Source: Paenibacillus sp. RC67 (GTDB taxonomy: Bacteria; Bacillota; Bacilli; Paenibacillales; NBRC-103111). Taken from it: a DNA stretch of 64,000 nucleotides. Of the stretch, positions 9,038 to 16,873 are shown piece after piece. The notes below the pieces were generated by a model, which was not told the origin of the DNA, searched no databases, and was given only the letters and a program-made list of their open reading frames with translations. The stretch spans positions 6,471,501 through 6,535,500 of the forward strand of contig NZ_CP125098.1 of the NCBI RefSeq assembly GCF_030020805.1, written 5' to 3'. Both the position numbers and the translations under genes were made by a program. Numbering within the stretch: the first letter of the stretch is position 1; each line of letters opens with the position of its first letter.

Positions 9038-9880
9038 ATGAAAAAAGCAGCTGCAGCCATCGTATTAACGGCGGTATTGTTAACCGCTTGCGGTAAATCA
9101 GCCCCCGCTTCCAACAGGCATGAAGGAATGAATATGAGCTCATCAGAGCAAGGCAGCCACGTTGGGCATGGAGCCGAAGCAGCCAAATCCGACGACGTGA
9201 AGGCGGCCTTCACACTTACACCAGACAAGCCGCAGCCCAAGAAAGATACTCCGATTGGAATTCAGATCACAGATAGCGGCAATAAAGCTATTGAAAACTT
9301 CGATCTGAGTCACGAGAAAAAGATGCATCTCATTGTCGTCAGCAAGGATTTGTCTTATTTCAACCACATCCATCCGGATTATAAAGGTAAAGGATCGTTT
9401 GATATTACGACACAGTTCCCGGCTGGAGGCCAATACAAGCTGTTCGCCGATTTCGTGCCGACAGGCAAGAGCTCTGCGACCAAGAGCCAGTGGATGACCG
9501 TACAAGGCGAGACTCCCAAGCCCGAAGCAATTCAACCGGATACTACGTTGACCAAGGTAATCGACGGCAAAGAAATTACACTGACCTACGATCCTCTGAA
9601 AGCCGGCAAAGAAACCACTTTGACCTTCACCATAAAAGATGCGCCATCCAAGAAGCCCATTACCAATCTGCAGCAGTACTTGGGCGCTGTCGGCCATGTC
9701 GTGATTTTAAGCGAGGATGCGGAGCAATATTTGCATGTCCATCCTATGGAAGAAAAAGCGACAGGTCCCGATGCCAAATTCATGACAACCTTTCCGAAGA
9801 GCGGTGTTTATAAGATGTGGGGACAATTCCAGCATGAGGGGAAAGTATTTACGGTTCCATTCGTCGTTAAAGTTCCTTAA
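9038..9880 (+). CDS. Secreted lipoprotein with His/Met-rich N-terminus, putative copper-binding
   Basis: A 280-residue lipoprotein: signal peptide with lipobox LLTAC (Cys about 19), then a short segment rich in His and Met (RHEGMNMSS, SHVGHG) typical of extracellular copper ligands, then two similar beta-sandwich-like halves, each with a His cluster (FNHIHPDY; LHVHPMEE) and a hydrophobic core. The repeated xHxHPx motif suggests paired metal sites. It lies 97 bases after the reductase-like gene under the same CsoR-type operator and ahead of a strong terminator. By analogy it binds copper at the outer face of the membrane, but transport, storage and delivery cannot be separated from sequence. 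AGGAGG precedes the ATG. Confidence 0.75.
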   Translation: MKKAAAAIVLTAVLLTACGKSAPASNRHEGMNMSSSEQGSHVGHGAEAAKSDDVKAAFTLTPDKPQPKKDTPIGIQITDSGNKAIENFDLSHEKKMHLIVVSKDLSYFNHIHPDYKGKGSFDITTQFPAGGQYKLFADFVPTGKSSATKSQWMTVQGETPKPEAIQPDTTLTKVIDGKEITLTYDPLKAGKETTLTFTIKDAPSKKPITNLQQYLGAVGHVVILSEDAEQYLHVHPMEEKATGPDAKFMTTFPKSGVYKMWGQFQHEGKVFTVPFVVKVP

Positions 9881-9893
9881 GACTAGCATTTGC

Positions 9894-9944
9894 CAAAAAA
9901 AGAGGCCGTCCGCAACCAATTGCTGCGAACGGCCTCTTTTTTTG
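9894..9944. terminator. Bidirectional terminator between lipoprotein and pectate lyase
   Basis: AGAGGCCGT (9901-9909) pairs with ACGGCCTCT (9929-9937); A-run on the left and T-run on the right, so it serves both converging genes. Confidence 0.92.
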
Positions 9945-9956
9945 ATGAAGTAGAGC

Positions 9957-11996
9957 TTAATAGCTCGTTAACTGCCAATTGGTCTTCGTCCAGGACAGCT
10001 TACCTGCTCCAGACCCGTTGGATGCAGTGAGTCTTGCTTTCAATGTAGAAGGATCATCGGTTGTATAGCTGTAAGGAAGCGAAGTAAAGCCGTTCCAGGA
10101 GAATGCTTTGACCGCTGCGGGCACGGGAGCTAAAGGACTTCCGGCGGTATCACTGCTGCCTCTGAAGGAAGAACCGTTCAAAGAATACATCGTATCCAGA
10201 ACCCGGATTTTACCTGTATAGCTAGCATCGGAAGCATCTGCCTGATTATTGCGAACGGGCGAGACTACGTCGATGATTTGCGATTTCTCAAGCAGCACGG
10301 CCCCACTCTCGGTGGAGATGGCTCCATTGCTCGTCACGCCGAAATGATAGCCTTTAGAAGACAGTGCCGACTCCATGGCGGAAGTAATTTTTTGCTTTGC
10401 CGCATAGGCAGTTGCATTGTCCATAACAATATTGTACGCGTGAGCATTGCCGCCTCTCAGTCGAGGCATCCGGTCCTGAATATCCTGATAATAATTATGG
10501 TGCAGCGTGACTTGCAAATCGGCATTATCCGAAGCGAACTCCGTTGCGCCGACAAGATGCCCTTTCTTTTGGGAAGCGGCTATAGCTATAATGTCTGCCT
10601 TGCTGAGGCCAATAGAGCTGCCGCGCAGATAGGCGTACATAGGGTAAGCTGACATATTCGCTTCCAAGGCATTAATTTGCTGCGTTACCCAGCTGTTGGA
10701 GCTGCGGTCATCGCCTTTGAAGGTAGACCAGGAAATGGTAACGCCAATGCTGCCTTTTTTCACATCCACCAGACCGTCATAGGCTTTATTGAATGTGCAG
10801 TGGTCGATCCATACCTTGGAGGTCGCGCCTTCAATCGTTACATAATCCCAGTCGTTTTTATCATAGTTACCTTTGGTGGATTCATCCCACTCCCACAGCT
10901 CGTCAAATTCCAGATTGCGGATGATGATGTTGGAGCAGTATTTGATGTCAAAGGAAGCATGCTTGATTTTGGCTCCATTGGCGGAGAAGATCGTCAAGCC
11001 GTTGAAGCTGTCGATATAGATTTTGCTGACTCCTGTTGTAAGGAGAACCGGGTGAGTCAAAGGCGTATTATTGGCTACAAAAGGCATGACTTGAGCAGCG
11101 GCAGGAATTTCATTCCACCCGAGATTTAAATCATTCATGATCTCAATAACCTTGACCCCGGAGCCTTTTTTGAGGGCAGCTGCAAGATCTGTTGCATTAT
11201 ACACTTTTTTGTATCGGGAATCGGTTTCGGGAATGTTACCTCCCCCTGTATTGCCTGTAGAAAAGCCTGCAAGGTTATACTGGCTGTTGGCACCTGGTGT
11301 CGGTGTAGGACTTGGTGTAGGTGTCGGAGTTGCTGTCGGTGTAGGCGTTGGTGTAGAGGATGAAGAGGAACTATCAGAAACCGTCACATTATCAAATTTG
11401 GCAACCGTTTTGAAGGCTACAAGACCCACAGCCCCTTTGATCAAGCTAGTATCCGTCGCAGTCAGCTGCAGTGTGCCGTTGACGTACATTTTGATGGAGG
11501 AGCCGATCATCTCCAGCTTCACGGTGTACCAGGTTCCTGTCGCAAGGCTAAAGTTCGTTTTGCTCGCCAAAGTCGTAGTGGAACCGCTTACTTTTTTACG
11601 GATTTCCAAGGTGCCTCCACTGCTGTTGTACAAAGATGCCGCATAAAAGTTGTTGCCATCGGTATATCGGCCAGCCACATAAGTGCGGTTGGACCCGTTG
11701 AAATTATCGATCTTGACATTCGCTTCGACGCTGTAATCCGTCCATGTTGAGCTGCCTGCCGATGTCCGCCCTTCATCCGTGCTGGATTGATAATAAACAT
11801 AGTTGCCGTTGTCTTGGACGACGGACCATGTCCCTGTCGTCGCCGTCCAGCCGTTTGAATTGCCGTCATCGAAATTATCGCTGAACAAGGTAGCCGCGCT
11901 GGCAGGATACATAACGAATAGTGAGAACATGAGGGATAAACAAAGGATGAGAGCTGCGTTTCTTTTGCCAAAGCGGAAGCTTTTCAATAAACTCAT
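9957..11996 (-). CDS. Secreted pectate lyase, polysaccharide lyase family 1, with N-terminal LamG-like module
   Basis: 679 residues: signal peptide (to about 34), a jelly-roll module of about 170 residues (FSDNFDDGNSNGW to KFDNVTVSD) resembling concanavalin-like carbohydrate-binding folds, a Ser/Pro/Thr-rich linker of alternating TP pairs, then a PL1 parallel beta-helix with VWIDHCTF and DRMPRLRGG, the calcium/arginine active-site region of pectate lyases. It cleaves polygalacturonate by beta-elimination outside the cell. GGGAGG precedes ATG 11996. Its N-terminal module and linker closely match those of the PL9 enzyme 5 kb away. The upstream gtrA-like gene ends 88 bases before it on the same strand, with only a weak GAACAG/CTGTTC dyad between (12055-12068). 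Confidence 0.92.
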   Translation of the reverse strand: MSLLKSFRFGKRNAALILCLSLMFSLFVMYPASAATLFSDNFDDGNSNGWTATTGTWSVVQDNGNYVYYQSSTDEGRTSAGSSTWTDYSVEANVKIDNFNGSNRTYVAGRYTDGNNFYAASLYNSSGGTLEIRKKVSGSTTTLASKTNFSLATGTWYTVKLEMIGSSIKMYVNGTLQLTATDTSLIKGAVGLVAFKTVAKFDNVTVSDSSSSSSTPTPTPTATPTPTPSPTPTPGANSQYNLAGFSTGNTGGGNIPETDSRYKKVYNATDLAAALKKGSGVKVIEIMNDLNLGWNEIPAAAQVMPFVANNTPLTHPVLLTTGVSKIYIDSFNGLTIFSANGAKIKHASFDIKYCSNIIIRNLEFDELWEWDESTKGNYDKNDWDYVTIEGATSKVWIDHCTFNKAYDGLVDVKKGSIGVTISWSTFKGDDRSSNSWVTQQINALEANMSAYPMYAYLRGSSIGLSKADIIAIAASQKKGHLVGATEFASDNADLQVTLHHNYYQDIQDRMPRLRGGNAHAYNIVMDNATAYAAKQKITSAMESALSSKGYHFGVTSNGAISTESGAVLLEKSQIIDVVSPVRNNQADASDASYTGKIRVLDTMYSLNGSSFRGSSDTAGSPLAPVPAAVKAFSWNGFTSLPYSYTTDDPSTLKARLTASNGSGAGKLSWTKTNWQLTSY

Positions 11997-12084
11997 AACT
12001 TACCTCCCAATGAATAATATCTCCTGCCTCTTTCTTACGTTTGAAGCCAATGAAAGAACAGACCTGTTCCTTCCTTCTTCTGTC

Positions 12085-12507
12085 TCACCTCCTCTCAGTT
12101 ACTTGGGTGAAGACCCACATCCGGCTCACGCAGAAATTAACCACCATCGTGCCAACCGTCACAGTAAGCTTGGCCCACACCGCGTCCATATGCCCGTATC
12201 GGGTAAGCAGTACCAATCCCAGGGTAGATAGTGCCAGGGTCATTCCGTTTAGTATGATGAATCGCAAAAATGTTTTGCCGCCTGTTCCGCTCCTTGCCTG
12301 CTGTCGAAAGGTCCAACGCCGATTCCAATAAAAACTGTTCAGTGTACCGGCCAAATAAGCGATACTATGGGCTGCGTAACTCGAAATTCCGCATACGGAA
12401 TACAGGACCAGGAAGACGGAGAGGTCTACGGCCGTATTCACGATTCCTATCAAATTAAACTTCATCAGTTGGCCGATCATTCGGACGGACTTATCGGATA
12501 GCTTCAT
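12085..12507 (-). CDS. GtrA-like membrane protein
   Basis: 140 residues with four hydrophobic segments and the family start pattern (KFNLIGIVNTAVDL). GtrA proteins are thought to flip polyprenyl-phosphate-linked sugars across the membrane for the partner glycosyltransferase. The open frame extends upstream to 12645 but ATG 12507, preceded by AGAGG, gives the normal family length and overlaps the GT2 gene by only 17 bases. Cotranscribed with the GT2 and probably the large GT39-like gene. Confidence 0.85.
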   Translation of the reverse strand: MKLSDKSVRMIGQLMKFNLIGIVNTAVDLSVFLVLYSVCGISSYAAHSIAYLAGTLNSFYWNRRWTFRQQARSGTGGKTFLRFIILNGMTLALSTLGLVLLTRYGHMDAVWAKLTVTVGTMVVNFCVSRMWVFTQVTERR

Positions 12508-13492
12508 GATGATCCTCTTGCTCCGAGCGGGTCTTCCGTTCTTGCTCACGCTCCTCTTCGTACCCCGCCCGTTCCCAAATAATATACAGCGGTCTCCCTT
12601 TCGTTTCATCGTAAATACGCCCGATGTATTCCCCCATAATCCCAAGGATGATCAGCATAATCCCGTTAAAAAACAAATTAATCGCCACGGTCGAAGCCCA
12701 GCCGGTAATGGTTGTATCCGTGAACAGCTTTTGATAGACCACGATCAGGATATAAATAAAGCTTACAGCAGACAGAGTAAACCCCAAGTAGGCCGCAGCC
12801 TTCAGCGGCTTATAGGAAAAAGAAGCGATGGCATCAATAGCGAAACGGAGCATTTTGCGAAGCGGATATTTGGTAACCCCTGCCCAGCGTTCCTCTCTCG
12901 TATATTCCACAAAGGTCTGCTTAAAGCCGGTCCAGCTGACGAGGCCACGCACATAGCGGTTTCTTTCCGTCATAGACTTCATGACATCGCAGACCTTGCG
13001 GTCAATTAAGCGAAAATCGCCTGCATCCACCGGGATATCAACGCTTGTCATTGATTTCAGCAGCCGGTAGAACAGATGAGCGCTCCATTTCTTAAACGCG
13101 GTTTCCCCCTTGCGCTCCAGCCGTTTGCCGTACACAACGTCGTATCCCTGCTTCCACTTGCCGATCATTTCCAAAATAACCTCAGGAGGGTCTTGCAGAT
13201 CTGCATCAATGACGACGATGGCCTGGCCTTGCGCATGATCCATTCCTGCTGTGATAGCAACCTGATGGCCGAAATTGCGGGCAAAATTCAAAAGACGCAC
13301 ATTTGCATCCTCACGGCACAACTCCCTCACAATATCGGCTGTCCGATCTTTGCTCCCGTCATTGACAAACAGCAGCTCATAGCTCTCATGAAGCGTATCC
13401 ATGATCTGCTTAAGCCTTCGATACGTTTCCGCAATCACTTCCTGCTCGTTAAACATAGGAACGATAATGGAATACCGTATGTTCTCCTGCAT
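12491..13492 (-). CDS. Polyprenyl-phosphate glycosyltransferase, GT2 (GtrB/DPM1-like)
   Basis: 333 residues. N-terminal GT-A fold with NDGSKD near 45 and the DAD-type metal motif DADLQDPP near 98; two C-terminal membrane helices (about 232-255, 268-290). Such enzymes move glucose or mannose from a nucleotide sugar to undecaprenyl phosphate on the cytoplasmic side. The charged tail (RSEQEDHHE) overlaps the gtrA start. Upstream is the GT39-like gene, which would use the lipid-linked sugar outside; gtrA would flip it. GAGGG precedes ATG 13492. Sugar identity is unknown. Confidence 0.88.
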   Translation of the reverse strand: MQENIRYSIIVPMFNEQEVIAETYRRLKQIMDTLHESYELLFVNDGSKDRTADIVRELCREDANVRLLNFARNFGHQVAITAGMDHAQGQAIVVIDADLQDPPEVILEMIGKWKQGYDVVYGKRLERKGETAFKKWSAHLFYRLLKSMTSVDIPVDAGDFRLIDRKVCDVMKSMTERNRYVRGLVSWTGFKQTFVEYTREERWAGVTKYPLRKMLRFAIDAIASFSYKPLKAAAYLGFTLSAVSFIYILIVVYQKLFTDTTITGWASTVAINLFFNGIMLIILGIMGEYIGRIYDETKGRPLYIIWERAGYEEEREQERKTRSEQEDHHEAIR

Positions 13493-13542
13493 AGAGGTCC
13501 CTCATTTCAGTTATGGAGTGTAGACAGGGATTCGGCGTGCTT

Positions 13543-16500
13543 CTAGAAAAACTGCCATTGCGGAAACCATTTCAGCATATGCTCGGCATACGACCGATCC
13601 ACTACAAGTCCCGACAATACCGGATAAAACAACACGAAGCAAATGGCAGCCGCTGCCAAATACGTATATAGCCAGCCTATTTTTCCCTTATCGCTCTCTT
13701 TTATTTGCTTGTAATAGTACGTGATGGCCAAAATCGAGAAAGGCACCATCCCGAAATAATGATAAATAAACGTCATACGCGGTACGAACATCCAAGGGAT
13801 GTATTGCGAGAAAAAGGCTATGACGATAAAAATAACCGTCGCATTCCTGGTCTTTACCATGTTGAAAAGAAACATCAGGATGGCCAAAAATCCCACCCAC
13901 CAAACCAAAGGATTGCCAATAGCGACAATGCTCGATATTTGCCCTGCCGGCAGCTCCGAAGCCCCGTAATACCATACCGGCCTGCTCATAACCGGCCACT
14001 GCCACCAAGAGGAGCTGAACGGATGCGTCCCTTTAAGTTGACTGTGGTATTCGAACATTTGCTTCTGATACGACCATACTTCAGCCAAGCCATGACCCGG
14101 ACCGGGTACTAGCATGAACGGGATATAGGACATTATGTAGATGCCAGCAGGGATTACAATATAGAACACGACGCACACGATCAAAGTAATCAGAGTCCGC
14201 CTCTTAAATACATTTCGAATATGCAGCCACTGGTCCCGCTCCCTCTCGTTCGAATGAAGTCCGCCTGCCAAGCCTTTTCCTGCTATCGCATACTCGCGAT
14301 AATGCCAGAACAGCCATAGGAAAAAGATGAGCGCCAGCCCGCTTCCCGCGTAAAGAACAATCCACTTGGAGGCGTCGCCAATGCCGAAGAACAAACCGCA
14401 AAGGGCAAGCAATACCAGGGACTTTCTCCAGTCCTCCGAGAACATTCTCGTGGAAACGTAGCGATACATGAAATAAAACATCAGCAAGATAAAAAAGACT
14501 CCATATACATCAATAGTAGCAATTCGCGTTTGTACAAAATGGAGCCCGTCCACCGTCAGCAAAAAGCCGGATACAAAAGCATACTCGCTCCTGCCGAACA
14601 TTCGCTTACCAAGCAGGTACATAAGCGGAATCATCGCTATGCCGAACAACATACCTACGATACGCCAGCCAAACGGATTCATTCCGAAGATCATGATCCC
14701 GATAGAAATGAACAATTTGCCGAGCGGCGGGTGAGTCCATTCATACGGCTCCAAGTGATGCAAATGCTCGTAAGCGGTGCGAGCGTGATAAATTTCATCA
14801 AAGTAGGTTCCATTCATGAATGTGGACCGGTAAGCAGCTTGTGCTGGCTCATCCACTAACAGGCCAACCGTATTCGCCTTGGACGGGTCCATATTCTCCC
14901 CCTTAATGGAGAGGATGGGAGTCGGTGTCTCACTGCCTGATATGTAAACGGCAAGCTCGTTAAGCGTAAAGGACGGGCGCTCAACGGTGAGCTTGATATA
15001 ACGTCCCGTTTGATCGATGGGAACAACCTGCCACATAAATACTTTGACAATATCGTTAGATACCTGGACAGGACTGGACCATGCTTGGCCGTCTTCACTG
15101 ATCTCATAGGTAAAGCTTCCGTCCCCGACTCCCGAGAAGCTGTTGATCCGGTCTATCGGCATGCTCTCTCCCAAATCGAGGACCACCTGCTCTCCCGCTT
15201 TGGAAGCCAGCCACCCTGTCTCCGGCGCTTTCAATGAACCGAGATGGTATAGTGCCAATACCGAATAAATCAGCATGAGACCACCCAGCAGCAGAGTATC
15301 CTTTCTCTTCCAGTTCAACGGTCTATGCTCCGGCAGCTGCCATCGAGCCTTGCCTCGGGCCTCTGCTTCCGACGCCGCGCTGATCTGGGCTCTTGCTTCG
15401 CTGCAGCTTCTGCGTGCCTCATCTTCCTCTTGGCCCAAAGCCATTCCGCCTTGACGCTTCACGATCGCTTGCCATCCCCATCTGCACAGATACAGGACCA
15501 ATCCGACATTCGCCAGCGAGGTCACAGTTAAAACAACATCGTCCGCCGGGATATGGTACGACTGATGAAGGCTGTTGAGCAGCACCTGATCCACATTGAT
15601 GAAATGGGTCAAGCTCAAACCAACGAAGCCGTAGAGCAGCCGTTTGTCACGAAGTTGAACGAAGCCTATGAGCAACAGCAGCAATGCATAAAACAAGTAC
15701 CTTTCATGCATTTTGGTCAGAACGACGAACGCCCCTGTCATGAGAATACCGGCTATAACGGCAAAATGCGTTTCGTCCTTGCTGCTCTTGAGATATAAGT
15801 ATGCAGCATACAGAAGTACGCAAGCCATCAGCACAATACTCCATGTCTGATAGGTAAGGAACATCGCTTGATCCGTCATCGGAGCAAAGTTGCCCCCGAA
15901 CAAGGTCATCAAATTATAAGCATTTAAGCTTGCATAGGGGTATGACGCAAGGGTGCCAAAGTATAGACTAAAAATCCACAGCGGTCCCTTCAAAACGAGA
16001 AACGGCGCTGCCAGCAAGCTGAATACGGCCAAGCCGCTCATAAAACTGTTAAGAAGAGCTTTCCAGCTGCCGCGGCGAATGAACACTAGCAGTAATAGCG
16101 GAGCAAACAACAGTGCTTGCGGCTTAATTAGTAAAGCAACAGCATAGAAGACAGATGCCTGGCGCAGCCTGTTCCTGCTAATCGCCTCCATGAACATCAG
16201 CATCCACAGCATAAATACCGAATCGACCTGTCCCCAGCCTGCCGAGTTGACAATAATGGCTGGGTTCAGTAAATACAGCACGGAGGCTCCGAGAGCGATC
16301 ATACTGCCGGCATAGCGGGCTCCCCATCGAACAATCAGATAGGACGTCAACAGATCTGCCGCTATAGCAGGACTTTTCAACAGCAGTAGAGCCCATGGCG
16401 AGTCCCAGGATAAATGCAGCATGCTGCGAAGGAAGCCGATTGCATATAAGACATAGATGTATCCCGGCGGGTAGTCGACGAACATGTCCCCCGTATAAAA

Positions 16501-16719
16501 CCGCATGGGTCCTGCGGCTGCGGCATGATCCGCCCAAGCCTTGAATGTGTTCACATCGACATCATACCCATACACGCTAAAAGCTGTAACGATGCGAATA
16601 ACCAAGCCTATTCCAAGAACCGCCGTGAGAATGCGACCTGAAAGAGCCGATTCCAAATGCATCGCTCTCCCTCGCATCCCATAACGGTAAACCAAGCCAA
16701 ACAGCAGCATGAAGAGCAT
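13543..16719 (-). CDS. Large membrane glycosyltransferase, two GT39/PMT-like modules with an extracellular discoidin-like insert
   Basis: 1058 residues. First half (about 1-430): polytopic GT-C module with DVNTFKAWADHAA and DYPPGYIYVLY, like GT39/GT87 enzymes. A Glu/Arg-rich loop, one membrane segment and a beta-rich stretch of about 120 residues (GEQVVLDLGE to TLNELAVYISG) resemble an F5/8-type carbohydrate-binding domain. Second half (about 650-1058): classic PMT start with DEIYHARTAYEHL and THPPLGK, then many helices. GT39 proteins transfer mannose or a similar sugar from a polyprenyl lipid to Ser/Thr of secreted proteins. Start is unsettled: ATG 16719 lacks a good ribosome site, and the same frame stays open upstream reading TAINSTWIYC, hydrophobic like a missing helix, but without ATG/GTG/TTG. 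Operon with the GT2 gene 50 bases downstream. Confidence 0.8.
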   Translation of the reverse strand: MLFMLLFGLVYRYGMRGRAMHLESALSGRILTAVLGIGLVIRIVTAFSVYGYDVDVNTFKAWADHAAAAGPMRFYTGDMFVDYPPGYIYVLYAIGFLRSMLHLSWDSPWALLLLKSPAIAADLLTSYLIVRWGARYAGSMIALGASVLYLLNPAIIVNSAGWGQVDSVFMLWMLMFMEAISRNRLRQASVFYAVALLIKPQALLFAPLLLLVFIRRGSWKALLNSFMSGLAVFSLLAAPFLVLKGPLWIFSLYFGTLASYPYASLNAYNLMTLFGGNFAPMTDQAMFLTYQTWSIVLMACVLLYAAYLYLKSSKDETHFAVIAGILMTGAFVVLTKMHERYLFYALLLLLIGFVQLRDKRLLYGFVGLSLTHFINVDQVLLNSLHQSYHIPADDVVLTVTSLANVGLVLYLCRWGWQAIVKRQGGMALGQEEDEARRSCSEARAQISAASEAEARGKARWQLPEHRPLNWKRKDTLLLGGLMLIYSVLALYHLGSLKAPETGWLASKAGEQVVLDLGESMPIDRINSFSGVGDGSFTYEISEDGQAWSSPVQVSNDIVKVFMWQVVPIDQTGRYIKLTVERPSFTLNELAVYISGSETPTPILSIKGENMDPSKANTVGLLVDEPAQAAYRSTFMNGTYFDEIYHARTAYEHLHHLEPYEWTHPPLGKLFISIGIMIFGMNPFGWRIVGMLFGIAMIPLMYLLGKRMFGRSEYAFVSGFLLTVDGLHFVQTRIATIDVYGVFFILLMFYFMYRYVSTRMFSEDWRKSLVLLALCGLFFGIGDASKWIVLYAGSGLALIFFLWLFWHYREYAIAGKGLAGGLHSNERERDQWLHIRNVFKRRTLITLIVCVVFYIVIPAGIYIMSYIPFMLVPGPGHGLAEVWSYQKQMFEYHSQLKGTHPFSSSWWQWPVMSRPVWYYGASELPAGQISSIVAIGNPLVWWVGFLAILMFLFNMVKTRNATVIFIVIAFFSQYIPWMFVPRMTFIYHYFGMVPFSILAITYYYKQIKESDKGKIGWLYTYLAAAAICFVLFYPVLSGLVVDRSYAEHMLKWFPQWQFF

Positions 16720-16797
16720 GCAGTAGATCCATGTAGAATTGATTGCCGTCGCCCCCCATTTATCGAGTGTATTCCCTGATTGCCGCTTATTCGTTGC

Positions 16798-16838
16798 AAA
16801 AGGAGACGTTCGGACGAGGCTGCAACCGCATCCGAACG
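16798..16838 (-). terminator. Terminator after PL9 pectate lyase
   Basis: CGTTCGGA (16807-16814) and TCCGAACG (16831-16838) form an 8-bp stem; leftward it is followed by TCTCCTTTT. It separates the PL9 gene from the GT39-like gene, implying a promoter in about 16720-16797. Confidence 0.6.
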
Positions 16839-16873
16839 CTTTGATACTTCTTATTTACCCAGCCTGTAAGACA

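Noticed and set aside
11280..11360. Short GT-rich tandem-like repeats (also 18050-18115)
   Set aside because: They encode the TP-rich linkers; not CRISPR or separate DNA repeats.
10677..11646. Two plus-strand frames of 150-169 codons opposite the PL1 gene
   Set aside because: Antisense shadows; codon content and lack of ribosome sites argue against genes.
12508..12645. N-terminal extension of the GtrA frame to 12645
   Set aside because: Would overlap the GT2 gene by over 150 bases and exceed family length; ATG 12507 has a ribosome site.
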